From Climacium dendroides (Eukaryota; Streptophyta; Bryopsida; Hypnales; Climaciaceae): a stretch of DNA of 64,000 nucleotides. Under the pieces are notes generated by a model. It did no database searches. It saw only the letters and a program-made list of their open reading frames with translations, and was not told where the DNA came from. The stretch spans positions 34,529,029 through 34,593,028 of the forward strand of contig OX467083.1 of NCBI GenBank assembly GCA_950106755.1, written 5' to 3'. How positions within the stretch are numbered: the stretch's first letter is position 1; every line of letters starts with the position of its first letter. Position numbers and translations under genes: made by a program. Positions 11,001 to 22,671 of this stretch are shown piece after piece.

Positions 11001-14000
11001 TTTTTGAAAGTGTTGGCTTCAAACTCCCGCCGCGAAAAGGAATTGCGGACTTCCTTCAAGAGGTACGAGAGAGTAGGCGAGAGAGTAGAGAGACTAGTTG
11101 TAGATGAAATTGTTTATAAGTAAATATGGGTTGACATATTTCTGATTCTTCTGGTCGCTTAGTAATTCTTAATTTACATAAACTTGCTTTTCTTGATGAT
11201 CAGAAATTATGTGTCATTTTTTGTATTATCACTGGTATTTGACTTCCAGAGAGCTTCCAACTGCAGGTTACGTCTAAAAAGGATCAAGAGCAGTATTGGT
11301 TTGATCAAAGAAGACCATATCAGTATGTACCTGTTTCTGAAATGGCAAATGCATTTAAGGATTATCGCATTGGTAAGGAGTTGGACGAGAAGCTTGCTAC
11401 TCCCTTCGACAAAAATGAAAACCACCCAGCAGCTCTTGTTTCCTCTAAGTTTGCATTGTCTAAGTGGGAACTCTTAAAAGCTTGCGTTGAGAGAGAAATA
11501 TTGCTTATGAAGCGAAACAGATTCTTATATATATTCCGAACCTGTCAGGTGAGCATTTACGACTTCTACCGTCCATGCCTTTGAAAAAACATGATAATTA
11601 TTCCTTTCATTCTTTTCTAGTGAAAACGATCAGTGAATCCTGACTGTGTTCAAGATTTTGACTTTTAGAACCGAATTTGAATAAATGCTTGACTTGAACT
11701 TTTTGTCTGGTGTTGCAGGTTGCCTTCGTAGCCTTCCTTGCTTGTACTCTTTTTTTCCGAACACGGTTACACCCAACCAATGAATTATACGGGTCGCTAT
11801 ACCTCAGCACACTCTTCTTTGCCCTCGTACACATGATGTTCAATGGATTCTCGGAAATGTCTATCACGGTGGCACGACTACCTGTTTTTTACAAGCAACG
11901 AGACAATCTCTTCTACCCGGGATGGGCATTTTCAGTTCCCAGCTTTCTTCTACGTCTGCCGTATTCGGTGGTTGAATCCTTAATATGGTCATGCATCGTC
12001 TACTACATTATAGGGCTTAGCCCAGAACCTGGCAGGTAACGACTCGGTGCCTTCATCGTGCACTGGTAGCAACTCCTTCGTTAACTATTAACGGGTTTAA
12101 TTTATACTCCTTCCGTCCCACTGAAATCTCCGAATCGGACAGTGAGCGTGTACCACTAAACCGCTTCATTTGTTGGTTTTGATTGTTGAGCGAGCAACGT
12201 GGAATTTAAATCACGTGCGTGTATCCACTCCCTGCATTCTATGCATTCTACATCGCTGGCTCAACGATCAACGATCCAAATCAATAAGCGGAGCCTCGAT
12301 CAGAATCAATAAGTAGAACCTTTTTTTAAGTGGTACATGCACTATTTCCGATTCAGAGGTTTTTAGTGGGACGGAGGGAGTACACATTTGGCGACTTGTT
12401 GGTCCTAATTCATTATGTACGGTTTCTCAGGGGTCGTACACGACTCCTATCGTCCTAAAGTTATGTGTCTTAAATCTTTCGTAAATGTCTTGATGCATTT
12501 GCCTTAAAGTCTTGTCTATTTGAAAAGGGGACACCCGATTGTGTACTGATAAAAGATTTGTATCTGGCAGGTTTTTTCGTTATCTGCTACTTCTGTTTTG
12601 TATGCATCAAATGGCAATCGCTCTTTTCAGACTTATAGGTGCACTTGGTCGGAACATGGTGATTGCCAACACGTTTGGTTCTTTTGCTCTTATGGTTGTA
12701 TTTTTACTTGGAGGCTTCATCCTTTCAAAGGGTAAGTCCTTCTCCTGTAAATGACAGTATTTTGCATGTTTCTATCTGCGCTCAAGTTAAGTAGGAAAGT
12801 GACATTTCAGTGAATGTTGAAATTTTTGTTTTCTACGATATCTTCACAGCAGTAATTATATAAAATTAGTAATTGAATTTGGTCCGCATTTGGACGGTAT
12901 TATTGTATACAAAAATATCTTTCTAGAGGTACGTGTCCTGAGGGTCACTTTCTTATTTTAAAGAGTTTTTTCCGCTTACTGTATGTCTTGTTTATGGAAC
13001 AGAGAGCATACATCCTTGGTGGATATGGGGATATTGGATTTCACCTCTATCGTATGCACAAAATGCTATTGCTGTTAATGAGTTTCTTGCTCCTCGGTGG
13101 CAGAAGGTCAGTAATTCTACCATTCTACTTTATTTAATGCAGGACTACATAAGCTAATTACACCTCCGAATCATCATTCACAAAGTTAGTATATCTTTAT
13201 TCGGTTCAACACAGAGTCCGAGTGAAGTGTCTCTTCATTGTCACCTGTGCTTTCAAAGCATCCTCAAGAATGATATGGGGACCTTTGTTTCTAGACATTG
13301 CATATGTTTAATTACTTCAGCATTCAAGTATCTCTACTAATATATTTTTTGGAGTTTCAGCTCAGTAGTATCACGGGGCAACCACTGTATCTGAGTATAC
13401 TGAAGGGCAGAGGGATATTTACTCGTGGATATTGGTATTGGATTGGCATTGGTGCTCTAGTTGGTTATATCGTGCTTTTCAACGTATTGGTGACCTTTGC
13501 CCTACAATACCTGAGCCGTAAGTGATTCATTTCTGTTTCTTCTAAGACATTTCATACTCACTGTTTTCCGTGTCACAATGGACATCGTTCAGCAAAGAAC
13601 TTTGTTTCAGAATCATTACGAACTAGACTATCCTTGCATGGTGGATTTTAAAATTACTGATATCGATGTTTTGCTTTGACCAGCAATGGGCAAGCCTCAA
13701 GCTACGGTAGCAGAAGACACCGTGAAGGAAAAGGTTGAAGGACGTGCCATGGCTTCTAAGAGCAAGAGGAAGAGCTTGAGTGTGCGTGATGGTCATTCAG
13801 ATGACCACCGAGGAGGTTAGTTGCAGAGCCTCATTACATGAATTTATTATGAGTGTTTTTGATGGAAACTATCCTTGTACCAAACTTATATGCTGTGTCC
13901 AGAAGTTGTGACTACTTAGGGAGAGAGGACATTTACGTAATAAGTAGATTTTCAGGATACATATATGAATGTATTTATGTGGAATCTCAAACTGATTCAA

Positions 14001-17000
14001 CGTAGAATTGAATGGGAGGAGAGTTCTCGGAAAGCAAAAAACAGGGGGGAGTTATGCCTCTAACCTCCATGATTCAATTGCCCCTCGATGGTCCCTTTCC
14101 GCTAAACTACAGTATTTGCTCTTTTCGAATTCACTGTACTGAAATGTATACCATTTGGGGGTTTCAATTTACTTCAAAATGACACTGAATCTGCTTTGTT
14201 AGCAAATACGAATTGAGTGAAATGAAGTAGAAAAACTAATGACTGGAGATCTTATGTTTTCCAGAAGAGGTGCAGATGGAGGAATTTTCTCGTGACACAC
14301 ATTCTGAGACGGCAATTGACATTGCGAACCTGAAGAACGGTATCCAGGGTAAAAAGGGAATGATTTTGCCTTTCGAACCCTTGTCATTAACTTTCCACGA
14401 CGTCAACTACTACGTTGACATGCCCTCTGTAAGTTGTCAAAGGCCTTTAGTTCCAGTTTTTCATCGGACAATAAAGCTCAGTAATTTAAATGGATAGCGT
14501 GATCAGTGCGTTTATTCATAGGAACACATGATTTTTCATAGCAATTGGTAGATTCTTGGTGAATCCTTAAGAGTGTGTGCTTGTATTGCAGAACATGAAA
14601 GGTGAAGGTGTCACTTCTGATAGGCTGCAGCTGCTACGAAACGTAAGCGGAGCATTTAGGCCTGGTGTGCTGACTGCACTGATGGGTGTCTCTGGAGCGG
14701 GGAAGACTACGCTGATGGATGTCCTTGCTGGAAGAAAAACAGGAGGTTATATTGAGGGAGATATTAGGGTGTCTGGATACCCCAAGGTTCAGGAGACATT
14801 CGCACGTATAGCAGGGTACGTGGAGCAAACGGATATACATTCTCCACAACTGACCGTTCACGAGTCTTTAACATACTCGTCTTGGTTGCGGCTACCTAAG
14901 GACGTTGGTGCTGAAACTCGAGAGGTGAGCGGTCTTCGCTCTGCCCTTTAATCATTCAAATGTTGAGTAAGATTCGAATTCTGTTTAGAGCATGACCTTA
15001 ATCAATTGTTGCAAAATCTCTCATCATACAATTAGTCGGTGTTACTCATTCTTCTAGGTTGTGGATTTACGGAGCAGGCAATGATGCTTTTAGTCAAGTT
15101 CTATACTTTGAAATCAGTGATCTTCCTGACAAATTTGTTTTGGTTGTTATTTTGCTTCTCAAGACCTTCGTGGAGGAGGTCATGGAATTGGTGGAGTTGA
15201 ACGCTTTGAGAAAATCTCTTGTTGGTCTTCCTGGTAGCACTGGACTGTCGACAGAGCAAAGAAAGCGTCTGACTATTGCAGTCGAATTGGTTGCCAACCC
15301 ATCCATTATTTTCATGGATGAACCTACATCAGGACTGGATGCTCGTGCAGCAGCAATCGTAATGCGCACTGTTCGAAATACAGTGGATACAGGAAGAACA
15401 GTCGTTTGTACCATACATCAGCCCAGTATTGATATATTTGAGGCATTTGATGAGGTATTGATCTCCTATACATTTTGCACCTTCTCTGTGATTATGGTGC
15501 TTTGTTCTTTCTTTTGTATTATATATTTGTATTATATATAGTTGACTTTGTGGCATATCTCAATCATGCCATGTAGATTACTGTCATTACGGTTTTGTAC
15601 ACACTGATGGAGGGCTCTAATTGCACAACAATTTGTACTGCGTGTAGCTGTTGCTATTGAAACGTGGAGGACAAACCGTATATGCTGGACCTCTTGGTGT
15701 ACAATCAAAGCTCTTGGTGGAGTATTTTCAGGTACCTGCAATGGACAAGTTCTAGGTGGTAGTCTTGTCATTTCAAGGATGAGCTTTTTAAATTTTATGG
15801 GTTTTGTAAGCTCTGTTACCTCTGTGCAATGTGGTCCCTAACGAGGTGAGATGAGATCCTCTTCCATCTTATGTGCTCAACGGCATTGCAAATATTCTCT
15901 GAGAATTTTTTAATGAATCGTTGTTATGGAGCAGGCAATCGAGGGAATTCCTCCTATTAAAGAAGGGTATAATCCAGCAACATGGATGCTGGAGGTCTCA
16001 ACTCCAGGAGCAGAGTTGCACATCGGCAAAGACTTCTCAGATATTTACAAAGATTCCGACTTGTTTGGGTGAGAAACTTCTGCTTCTGCAGCTGAAATCC
16101 AGAGAGCTTAAAAGCTTTTTTTTGTCTTTACTTTAAAATGTAGATTTCGTGAAAATGTACTGATTTGAATATTCAATGGCATATTTCCTACAGGCGAAAC
16201 GAGGAGTTGATTAAGACGTTGAGTGTTCCTAAATCTGGATCGCATGACCTTGAATTTCCGACTCAGTTCTCGCGATCTTCTTTGACCCAGTTTAAAGCCA
16301 ACCTTTGGAAGCAAAAATTGACTTACTGGCGTAGTCCTTATTACAATGCCGTGAGATTTTTCTTCACAGTCATCTGTGCACTGATCTTCGGGTCAGTCTT
16401 TTGGAACCTCGGTTCCAAGAGGTAACCTCTATCTTCCATATTGCAGTGGATAGTTTCTGAAAGGGAAAAGTCAGATTCGACATGCTCAACGTTACTTACA
16501 TAATTTTACTCCTAAATTGTAAGCAGTTCTTGTCTTTGATTTTTGTTGTAGCTTCTTCACTAAACGAGTATTATATTGTGAAATCCAGAGAGTCACAACA
16601 GGACGTTTTTAACGTGATGGGGGCGTTATATGCTGCTGTGCTGTTCTTGGGAGTAAACAACGCGTCCAGTGTACAACCTGTTGTAGCAGTAGAAAGATCA
16701 GTGTTCTACAGGGAGCGAGCAGCTGGCATGTATTCACCCCTGCCTTACGCCTTCGCTCAGGTATGTATCGTCAATTTATGGCGGTTTCCTTATCGTTGTA
16801 GTTTAAACCCAGTTTGTCTTAAATATATTGGGGAATGAATGGTGCCAGCTGGAATCTGCTCTCCAATGAGGTTTGTAATATCGAAGTAGTGTGGGTTTCA
16901 TGTCATCATTCCACAGTATTCCGAAGCATCTGTGGCCCTGATTGAGAGGCATTTCGCTGATTTAGTGGAGACGTAAAGCTTTTTCTTGATAGGAATATCA

Positions 17001-17926
17001 ATTCCGCGCGCCTCTTTTAAGTGATTTTTTTCTCTTAAACCCACGTAGAAATGAACCTAACGTAATTTGCATCCGTGTGCAGGGTTTAATCGAAATTCCT
17101 TATATCTTGGTTCAAACTTTGGTGTATGGGCTTATCACATACTCCATGATCCAGTTTGAATGGACGGCAGGTACGTGCTACGTTCTACTATTGTAGCGAA
17201 CTTGTTTTTTGCAGGCTGCTAATGAATGACTGGAGTTGTGAATTCATAGGAGATTTGCATACCGCATTTTTCACTAAATTCTTGGTACTGATATATTGTG
17301 GGTTTTGTTTGCAGCTAAATTTTTCTGGTACATCTTGTTCATGTTCTTGACATTCTCTTATTTCACATTTTACGGGATGATGGCGGTTGGATTGACTTCC
17401 TCTCAGCAATTGGCAGCTGTCATTTCCTCGGCGTTTTACTCTATCTGGAATCTCTTTTCCGGATTTCTCATTCCCCGTCCAGTGAGTAGCAGTCATACTA
17501 GTCTCTGAATAATTGCCCTATGGAAAGTCTTAATATCAGATGTATTATATGTATAGTATGTGCTTCTTCTGATATCTTTTTCTGATTCTGGTAGTTAGTT
17601 AACTCTGTGGATTTGTCTGCTCCAGCCTAATGAACAGTAACTGGTGGTCAATGCAGAGTATGCCAGTCTGGTGGGCTTGGTATTACTACCTCAGCCCTGT
17701 CGCATGGACTCTCTATGGTTTGATTGTGTCACAACTTGGCGATGTAGAAACACCAATCAAGGCCCCAGGCTTCGACAACGACAGCGTGAAACAATACCTG
17801 CATTCCTACTTTGGCTTCGAACACTCAATGGTTGGAGTTTGTGCTGTTGTCTTGTTAGGTTTTGCCGCTGCCTTCTGGCTAGTATTTGCGTTCTCCATTA
17901 AGTTCCTAAATTTCCAACGACGTTAG
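8007..17926 (+). CDS. Full-size ABCG (PDR-type) ABC transporter, 24 exons
   Basis: A plasma-membrane-type exporter of the plant pleiotropic drug resistance family; substrate not predictable. Exons: 8007-8362, 8808-8928, 9046-9134, 9316-9400, 9665-9824, 10141-10217, 10321-10465, 10761-11062, 11267-11548, 11719-12035, 12571-12731, 13003-13106, 13361-13517, 13684-13815, 14265-14428, 14592-14924, 15164-15454, 15648-15731, 15935-16068, 16194-16421, 16589-16760, 17083-17170, 17315-17481, 17657-17926. All junctions are GT-AG and keep frame; 4419 nt, 1472 aa, a normal PDR length. NBD1 has Walker [10 protein letters not shown] (195-203), signature ISGGQKKR (334-341) and Walker B LFMDEIS (355-361). NBD2 has GVSGAGKTT (916-924), the family's degenerate signature LSTEQRKR (1023-1030) and IIFMDEPT (1043-1050). 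Membrane domains follow each NBD (exons 9-13 and 20-24). An in-frame ATG at 7974 would add 11 residues. No stops or frameshifts: looks functional. Confidence 0.95.
12107..12380. mobile_element. Stowaway-type MITE in intron 10 of the ABCG gene
   Basis: A 274-bp element with inverted ends CTCCTTCCGTCCCACT... and ...AGTGGGACGGAGGGAG, flanked by TA on both sides (12105-12106 and 12381-12382). The CTCCCTCCGTCCCA end and TA target duplication are diagnostic of Stowaway (Tc1/mariner) MITEs. It lies between the splice sites of intron 10 (12036-12570), the longest intron of the gene, and does not touch the exons. Confidence 0.92.
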
Positions 17927-18295
17927 ATGCTGTGGAATTCATCTTGAGTAGATAAATAAGCCAGATGGAGTAAATGCTCTTTAGTAATTCAAGAAAAATT
18001 AATTTGCCTGTCATTTGCGTTTCGACCACAAAATGTGAAGTGGAATGATTCGTGTCCAGCAAAGTTTTCAAGTTTTAGCTTTACCAGTTCCTTCTTTCTA
18101 TTGTAAATGAAAGCGTAGATAGTAGTGTTAGATGGTCAGAAAAGACTCTCCACAGATGACATTTCATGATGATCTGTAAGAACAGACCTGCAACTATGTC
18201 TTCTAGGGCAAATGATGTTGCGAGGATGTAATTCATGGAACAGTGAATGAAAACAGTTTTGGAAAGAAAATTGAAAAAAAAAAAAAAAAAGTTTG

Positions 18296-18301
18296 AATAA
18301 A
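18296..18301 (+). terminator. Candidate polyadenylation signal of the ABCG gene
   Basis: AATAAA follows an 18-A run about 370 bp after the stop codon. An earlier AATAA is at about 17953. Which one is used cannot be told from sequence. Confidence 0.3.
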
Positions 18302-18740
18302 GGTGTGTTGCATCATTATCGTTGCATGAATGGAGGCATGGTTGTGGTGGAGTTCTACTTTGTAATCAATTTTGCCAATTTGGCATAGCAATGGAAGTGC
18401 ACTTACCAAATGTTTACAGCAAGGATGGTTTGCTGCAACAATAGCAGTTGTCACTATTGGACATTGAATACCTTAGTTGTACCACAAAGGCAAGATGGAA
18501 GTTAATCCTGAAACTCCAGTTGCTGGAGCCCAGTATGGTCAAACATCAAAGGCCTTTATCCTGGATGCTTCATTTTGCTATTGAAAACGGATGGAGTTTT
18601 TATTTTTTTATTTTTCATAGATTAAATTAGATGTCGTATAGTTCTAGACACCATAAAAATTTCAAATTTTTTTGTGAAGACCAAGGACTGAATTGTCTGC
18701 CTCAGTATGTCACTGCACTCATTAATTCAAAATGTGACAT

Positions 18741-18990
18741 GTTTTCAAAGGAAGTGGCATTTGGTACAATTGTGTTTAGTAGAGCTGACAGGATGCTGGG
18801 AGAATTTCTTCACCACTGAAGAGGAAATTGAAAACGTTGTGATCTCCAGATTAGAAACATGATACTGTAGATGACATCTAAATTGAGAAATCAATTTGGT
18901 TTACTTTTGTTGCTCATGTTTACTATGAGTTGCGCTTATTGCAGTCTGCACGATGTGTCCAAGCAAGTTTAGAGAATTTTATTCCATTAA
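18741..18990 (+). repeat. Segmental duplication, copy A, part 1
   Basis: Closely matches about 35127-35373, upstream of the BRIZ gene: shared blocks include GACAGGATGCTGGGAGAATT, GAGGAAATTGAAAACGTTGT and TTGCTCATGTTTAC. The match runs up to the TTAA at 18987-18990, where an element is inserted in this copy and not in the other (TTAA at 35370-35373). Confidence 0.9.
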
Positions 18991-19728
18991 CCCCTAAATG
19001 ACGGACCTATGACCGCTGATTTCAAGCCTCACTGTCATCACTCAGTTTGTTGTCATTTTGCAACAAGATATGTATGAAAAAAATTTAATTTATTTTTCAG
19101 AGATGAAATAAAATGTCTTCTTTGTTTCAACAAAATTTTAGATTTTTTTGTAAATAATTGATTTTTTTTGTGAATTTTTGTAGATATAATGAACAAAAAT
19201 CATATCAAATAGAAAATTATTTCAAAAAATCTGAAAATTTCACCATGTGTGCATATTGTAGTGATGAACAACATGGTGTAAACTCATTTTCCGTGCCATT
19301 CTATAATTAGAATGTAGTAGACATTGAAAATACATCCAATGTTCAAACTACAATAAAAATTTGATTATTAGGAATTTTTTCAAAATTCAAATTGGATTAG
19401 AAACTAGAGTGAATGAACTTTATTTTGTTAGTTGGGCTTAAAGTCAAAAAATATCCTTTTTGCAGAGGAATTTCAGATTTAAAGCAAGGAGTAACAATTT
19501 TCTAAAATACACTAAATAGCATATTTTGTGATCCGTTTTTTTAGTAACTTCTCATTTATGTAAAGACAAACAATAGCATAACTCCAAACTCAACTAGATT
19601 ATCTTCATAACCCAACATGGAAGGTCAACAAGAAAGAAGTGGATGAAAAATTGCCTCCCAGCTCTCACTCTACAATTCAAGAATCATTCATCCAAAAGCC
19701 ACAAAATGGCCTTGTCGTTGTTTTTGGG
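18991..19728 (+). mobile_element. Non-autonomous piggyBac-like element, family A, copy 1 (738 bp)
   Basis: Begins CCCCTAAATGACGG and ends GTTTTTGGG, with TTAA at both borders (18987-18990, 19729-19732). A second copy of the same length class is at 41271-42006. The paralogous locus has a single TTAA (35370-35373) joining the same flanks, so both ends and the target site are proven by comparison. No coding capacity. Ends are imperfect inverted repeats: CCC(T/C)TAAATGACG against CCCAGAAACGACG from the other copy. Confidence 0.92.
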
Positions 19729-19732
19729 TTAA

Positions 19733-19880
19733 GTAAGTCTATGGGATGCATGTATGGTTGAGAGGGACTCCACCTGTGATGGATCATAAACTTTAAGTTA
19801 AAGGTTTGAAGTCGGAGATGCTAAATAATTGTATCTCTTTTCTTAGAGTTGTAGGCAAGATCTCACTATACAGTTGTGTG
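19733..19880 (+). repeat. Segmental duplication, copy A, part 2
   Basis: Resumes the match to 35374-about 35525 directly after the family A element: shared blocks include GTCTATGGGATGC, GGGACTCCACCTGTGATGGA and GTTAAAGGTTTGAAGT. It stops at the TTAA that borders the family B element. Confidence 0.88.
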
Positions 19881-19884
19881 TTAA

Positions 19885-20796
19885 CCCTTAAAGTCCCAAG
19901 GTCTTTTTTCATTCAGAACTACTCAAAATTGCCATTTCTATTGCAAAGAGCAAAAATACTTTAAATATTGTTTTATTTACATATCTAACCACAAGATCTT
20001 GTACTACACTAGTATAAGAATGTATGGAAATTTTTTCAAAAACTGTGACTATTTAGATTGCAAGATGTTTACATTCAAAGTGAAGAAAACAATTTTTTCT
20101 TGCACCTTGATCGGCAAGATTTTTGGCTTTGAATCTTCTTAACTTAAAGTTTTTGCACTATTGGTTTTGATTTTCTAATTTTTTATGTTGAAGAATTGAG
20201 TTGAGAATCTAAGAATAAAAATTCAACAAAAAAACACTTAATTTTCACTCATTAAAAAACTGTTAAGTAGAAGTAGATTCAAAATTGAAGGGATAACTAA
20301 ACCGTTAATAACTCTAAGATGGAATTGAAACACAATAATCCCAACAATGAGATGTTCTACCAAGCACATTCAACTTTGCCTAATAATTTTTATTGAAAAA
20401 TTGTTAAAATTGCATACAAAAATGAAGTTTGTAAGTTTTTTTTCAAGAAAGATGTTTAGATTGTCTGAAAACTAAGATTGTCTATAACTTTCTCATTACT
20501 AGTCCAAATGGAATGAATCAAGGCTTCAAATGTAGACAAAAATATGATTTTTGAAGAAAAAAATTTTAATTTAGAAATTTAAGTTTTTGTGATTTTTTGG
20601 GGGCTGCCCCTTGAGTTGCTTTTTAGACTCATAGTGGCATAACTTTTGTTTCCGGGCATCGATTGAAATAAAAATTATATGCCTAAAAAGCTTATTTGAT
20701 TTCCTATCTTCAAAAAAAGTTTCAAAAAATCATGTCAAAAATTGAGATCACACAAAATCCCAAGAGTCCCCCATAGGGACTTGGGGACTTTAGGGG
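19885..20796 (+). mobile_element. Non-autonomous piggyBac-like element, family B (912 bp, complete)
   Basis: Flanked by TTAA (19881-19884 and 20797-20800). Ends CCCTTAAAGTCCCAAGGTC and GACTTGGGGACTTTAGGGG are inverted repeats of about 19 bp with few mismatches. Its 3' part matches the element truncated at the window start (1-260). No long open frame, so movement would need a transposase from elsewhere. Confidence 0.88.
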
Positions 20797-20827
20797 TTAA
20801 GGTAGAAGCACCAGTAGTCGATCATTT

Positions 20828-20955
20828 AAGGTAGGAGCACCCGATGGTGTTAGTGTACCCAAGAGCCTCACTTTCTACACATGATAGTCATTTCAAAACT
20901 TAAATGTAGATAAACTATAGACCTAGAAACTAACACCATTGGATGCTCCTATCTC
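20828..20955. mobile_element. Small foldback element (MITE-like), 128 bp
   Basis: The left arm AAGGTAGGAGCACCCGATGG plus TGTTAGT is the inverted, slightly diverged copy of the right arm ACTAACACCATTGGATGCTC plus CTATCTCAAG. It lies in copy A sequence absent from the paralogous copy. No clear target duplication. Confidence 0.55.
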
Positions 20956-21304
20956 AAGCAATTTTGAAGTAGATGGTGAGGAGTATGAGGTGGTGAAATT
21001 TTTTCCCATTTAGGAAGATAGCAAATATGGGGATAGCAAATTTTTTAGAATTGTATTCCCCAAATTGAATACATTGTTGTAACAAACTATTGCTTCATGA
21101 AAACCACACATGAGTAATAGAAGGGATACATGTGTCAATTTCTCATTAGTTGTAAGAAAATTACACAAATTCTAAAAGGGTACATATGTAGTTTTAAAAA
21201 AAAAATTTACAATTTATATTCAAAAGTACATTTTTAAAATCATGAATGAGAAGGTAATAAATACTTATAACTAGTTGCCTAGTGTCTTAAATACTAACTT
21301 AAGG

Positions 21305-21435
21305 TGAGAACATCCATTCCTATCCTATATCCAATTCCATCACGATGTACTGAGGGTGCACATTTCCTTAGTAAGAATGTACTATGTTGGTACATCATGA
21401 TAGAATTGGGTATTGAGACGGGATTGGGTGCTTTC
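21305..21435. mobile_element. Small foldback element (MITE-like), about 131 bp
   Basis: Arms of about 45 nt, from GAGAACATCCATTCCTATCC to CACGATGTAC and from GTACATCATGATAG to GGATTGGGTGCTTTC, are imperfect inverted repeats around a loop of about 40 nt. Nearby sequence (20801-21848) is not in the paralogous copy, so this stretch may be a composite of small insertions. Confidence 0.5.
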
Positions 21436-21849
21436 ATTGTATACATGATATTCCAAAACACAATTTCAAAAAAAATTTAAAGAAATCCCAACATTAAGGA
21501 AATCTCAAAACATTCAATCCATTTTGTCTCACAAACCCCAATGAAGTGGACAATTGCATACATACTCAATTTCAAGAAACCCTAATCTCTGTAGATGGTA
21601 GAAATCACTCATCATGTAGCACAAATCAACGGTCCAATTCTTTTTGCTATTTGTTTTAGACCAATAACATTAGAAGGGGTCAATTTTGAGATCGATAGTG
21701 GGCATTCAATCAAGACTATTTTTTTTGTGAAATTAAGATAGACGACATGGAATAGGGGGTTCAACTTTTTAACTAAATCAATAGTCCTAAATTTTTTGAG
21801 TTTGAGATAGGCATGGTGGGGCCACATTCATCTTTTTGTCACATTATTA

Positions 21850-21884
21850 ATCTACATTCATATTAGGATGAACATGTTCTTGAA
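21850..21884 (+). repeat. Segmental duplication, copy A, part 3
   Basis: TCTACATTCATATTAGGATG and the following GAACATGTTCTTGAA match 35531-35564. The last four bases, TGAA, stand where the other copy has TTAA (35561-35564), marking the insertion point of the next element. Confidence 0.8.
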
Positions 21885-22671
21885 CCCTTGAGTGCCTACA
21901 ATTATTTTCTTGAAATGTAGGCTGCATAGACCTTGCTCCAGTTCAATTGGGACCACGAGGTCAATTAATAAATGTACCCATCTTCACCGTAGAAATGGCT
22001 TTTTAGCTTGGGGTCGCACAGTTGGGAAAAAGTTCAAAGAATTTCGTTGTGTGGACCTTGTTTCTACATTGGTCAAAGCCGCATTGACAAATTGGCAAAT
22101 GAATAATTTTAGAGGGCTTAGGCACTTTAGAAATGTGCTACGAATGGAGGAGGTGGAGTTCTGTGTTGAATTTCAAGAAGGAGGTTCACAAACAAGGTAC
22201 CCACCTTTTTGCCAAATTTTAGGGCATGTGGAGCATGATTGATCTGGTACTGTAGCCTTCAATTGCAATACACCCAGAAAAGCCTAGAGCAGTACACTAG
22301 CTGTAGAAGGGCAAAACTTATACGGTGGACGTTGACACCTCAAAGGCCCACGAAGTGTGTGCCATGTGGAAACTCTGGCTACTAGTCTACAACTACCTAC
22401 ACCAATTAAACAAGGCAAGGAGCAGTTGGGGCGCTAATGCATACTTGACAAGTGCAGAAATGAAACAAAAAGTATGACGACTTATACGCGGGTGATTTGC
22501 ATCCAATCCGGAAATTGAAACGCTGTGATAGTTCAAAAATGAAATAATTTGTTTATTTGTGGTAAAGACACTTACAATACATAGCTACCAGCAACAAGGC
22601 CACAGACAGCAAATGTGGCATAGAGACATGTGGTCTAGGGTCACCATCGATCCCTATCTTGCATGAAATTT

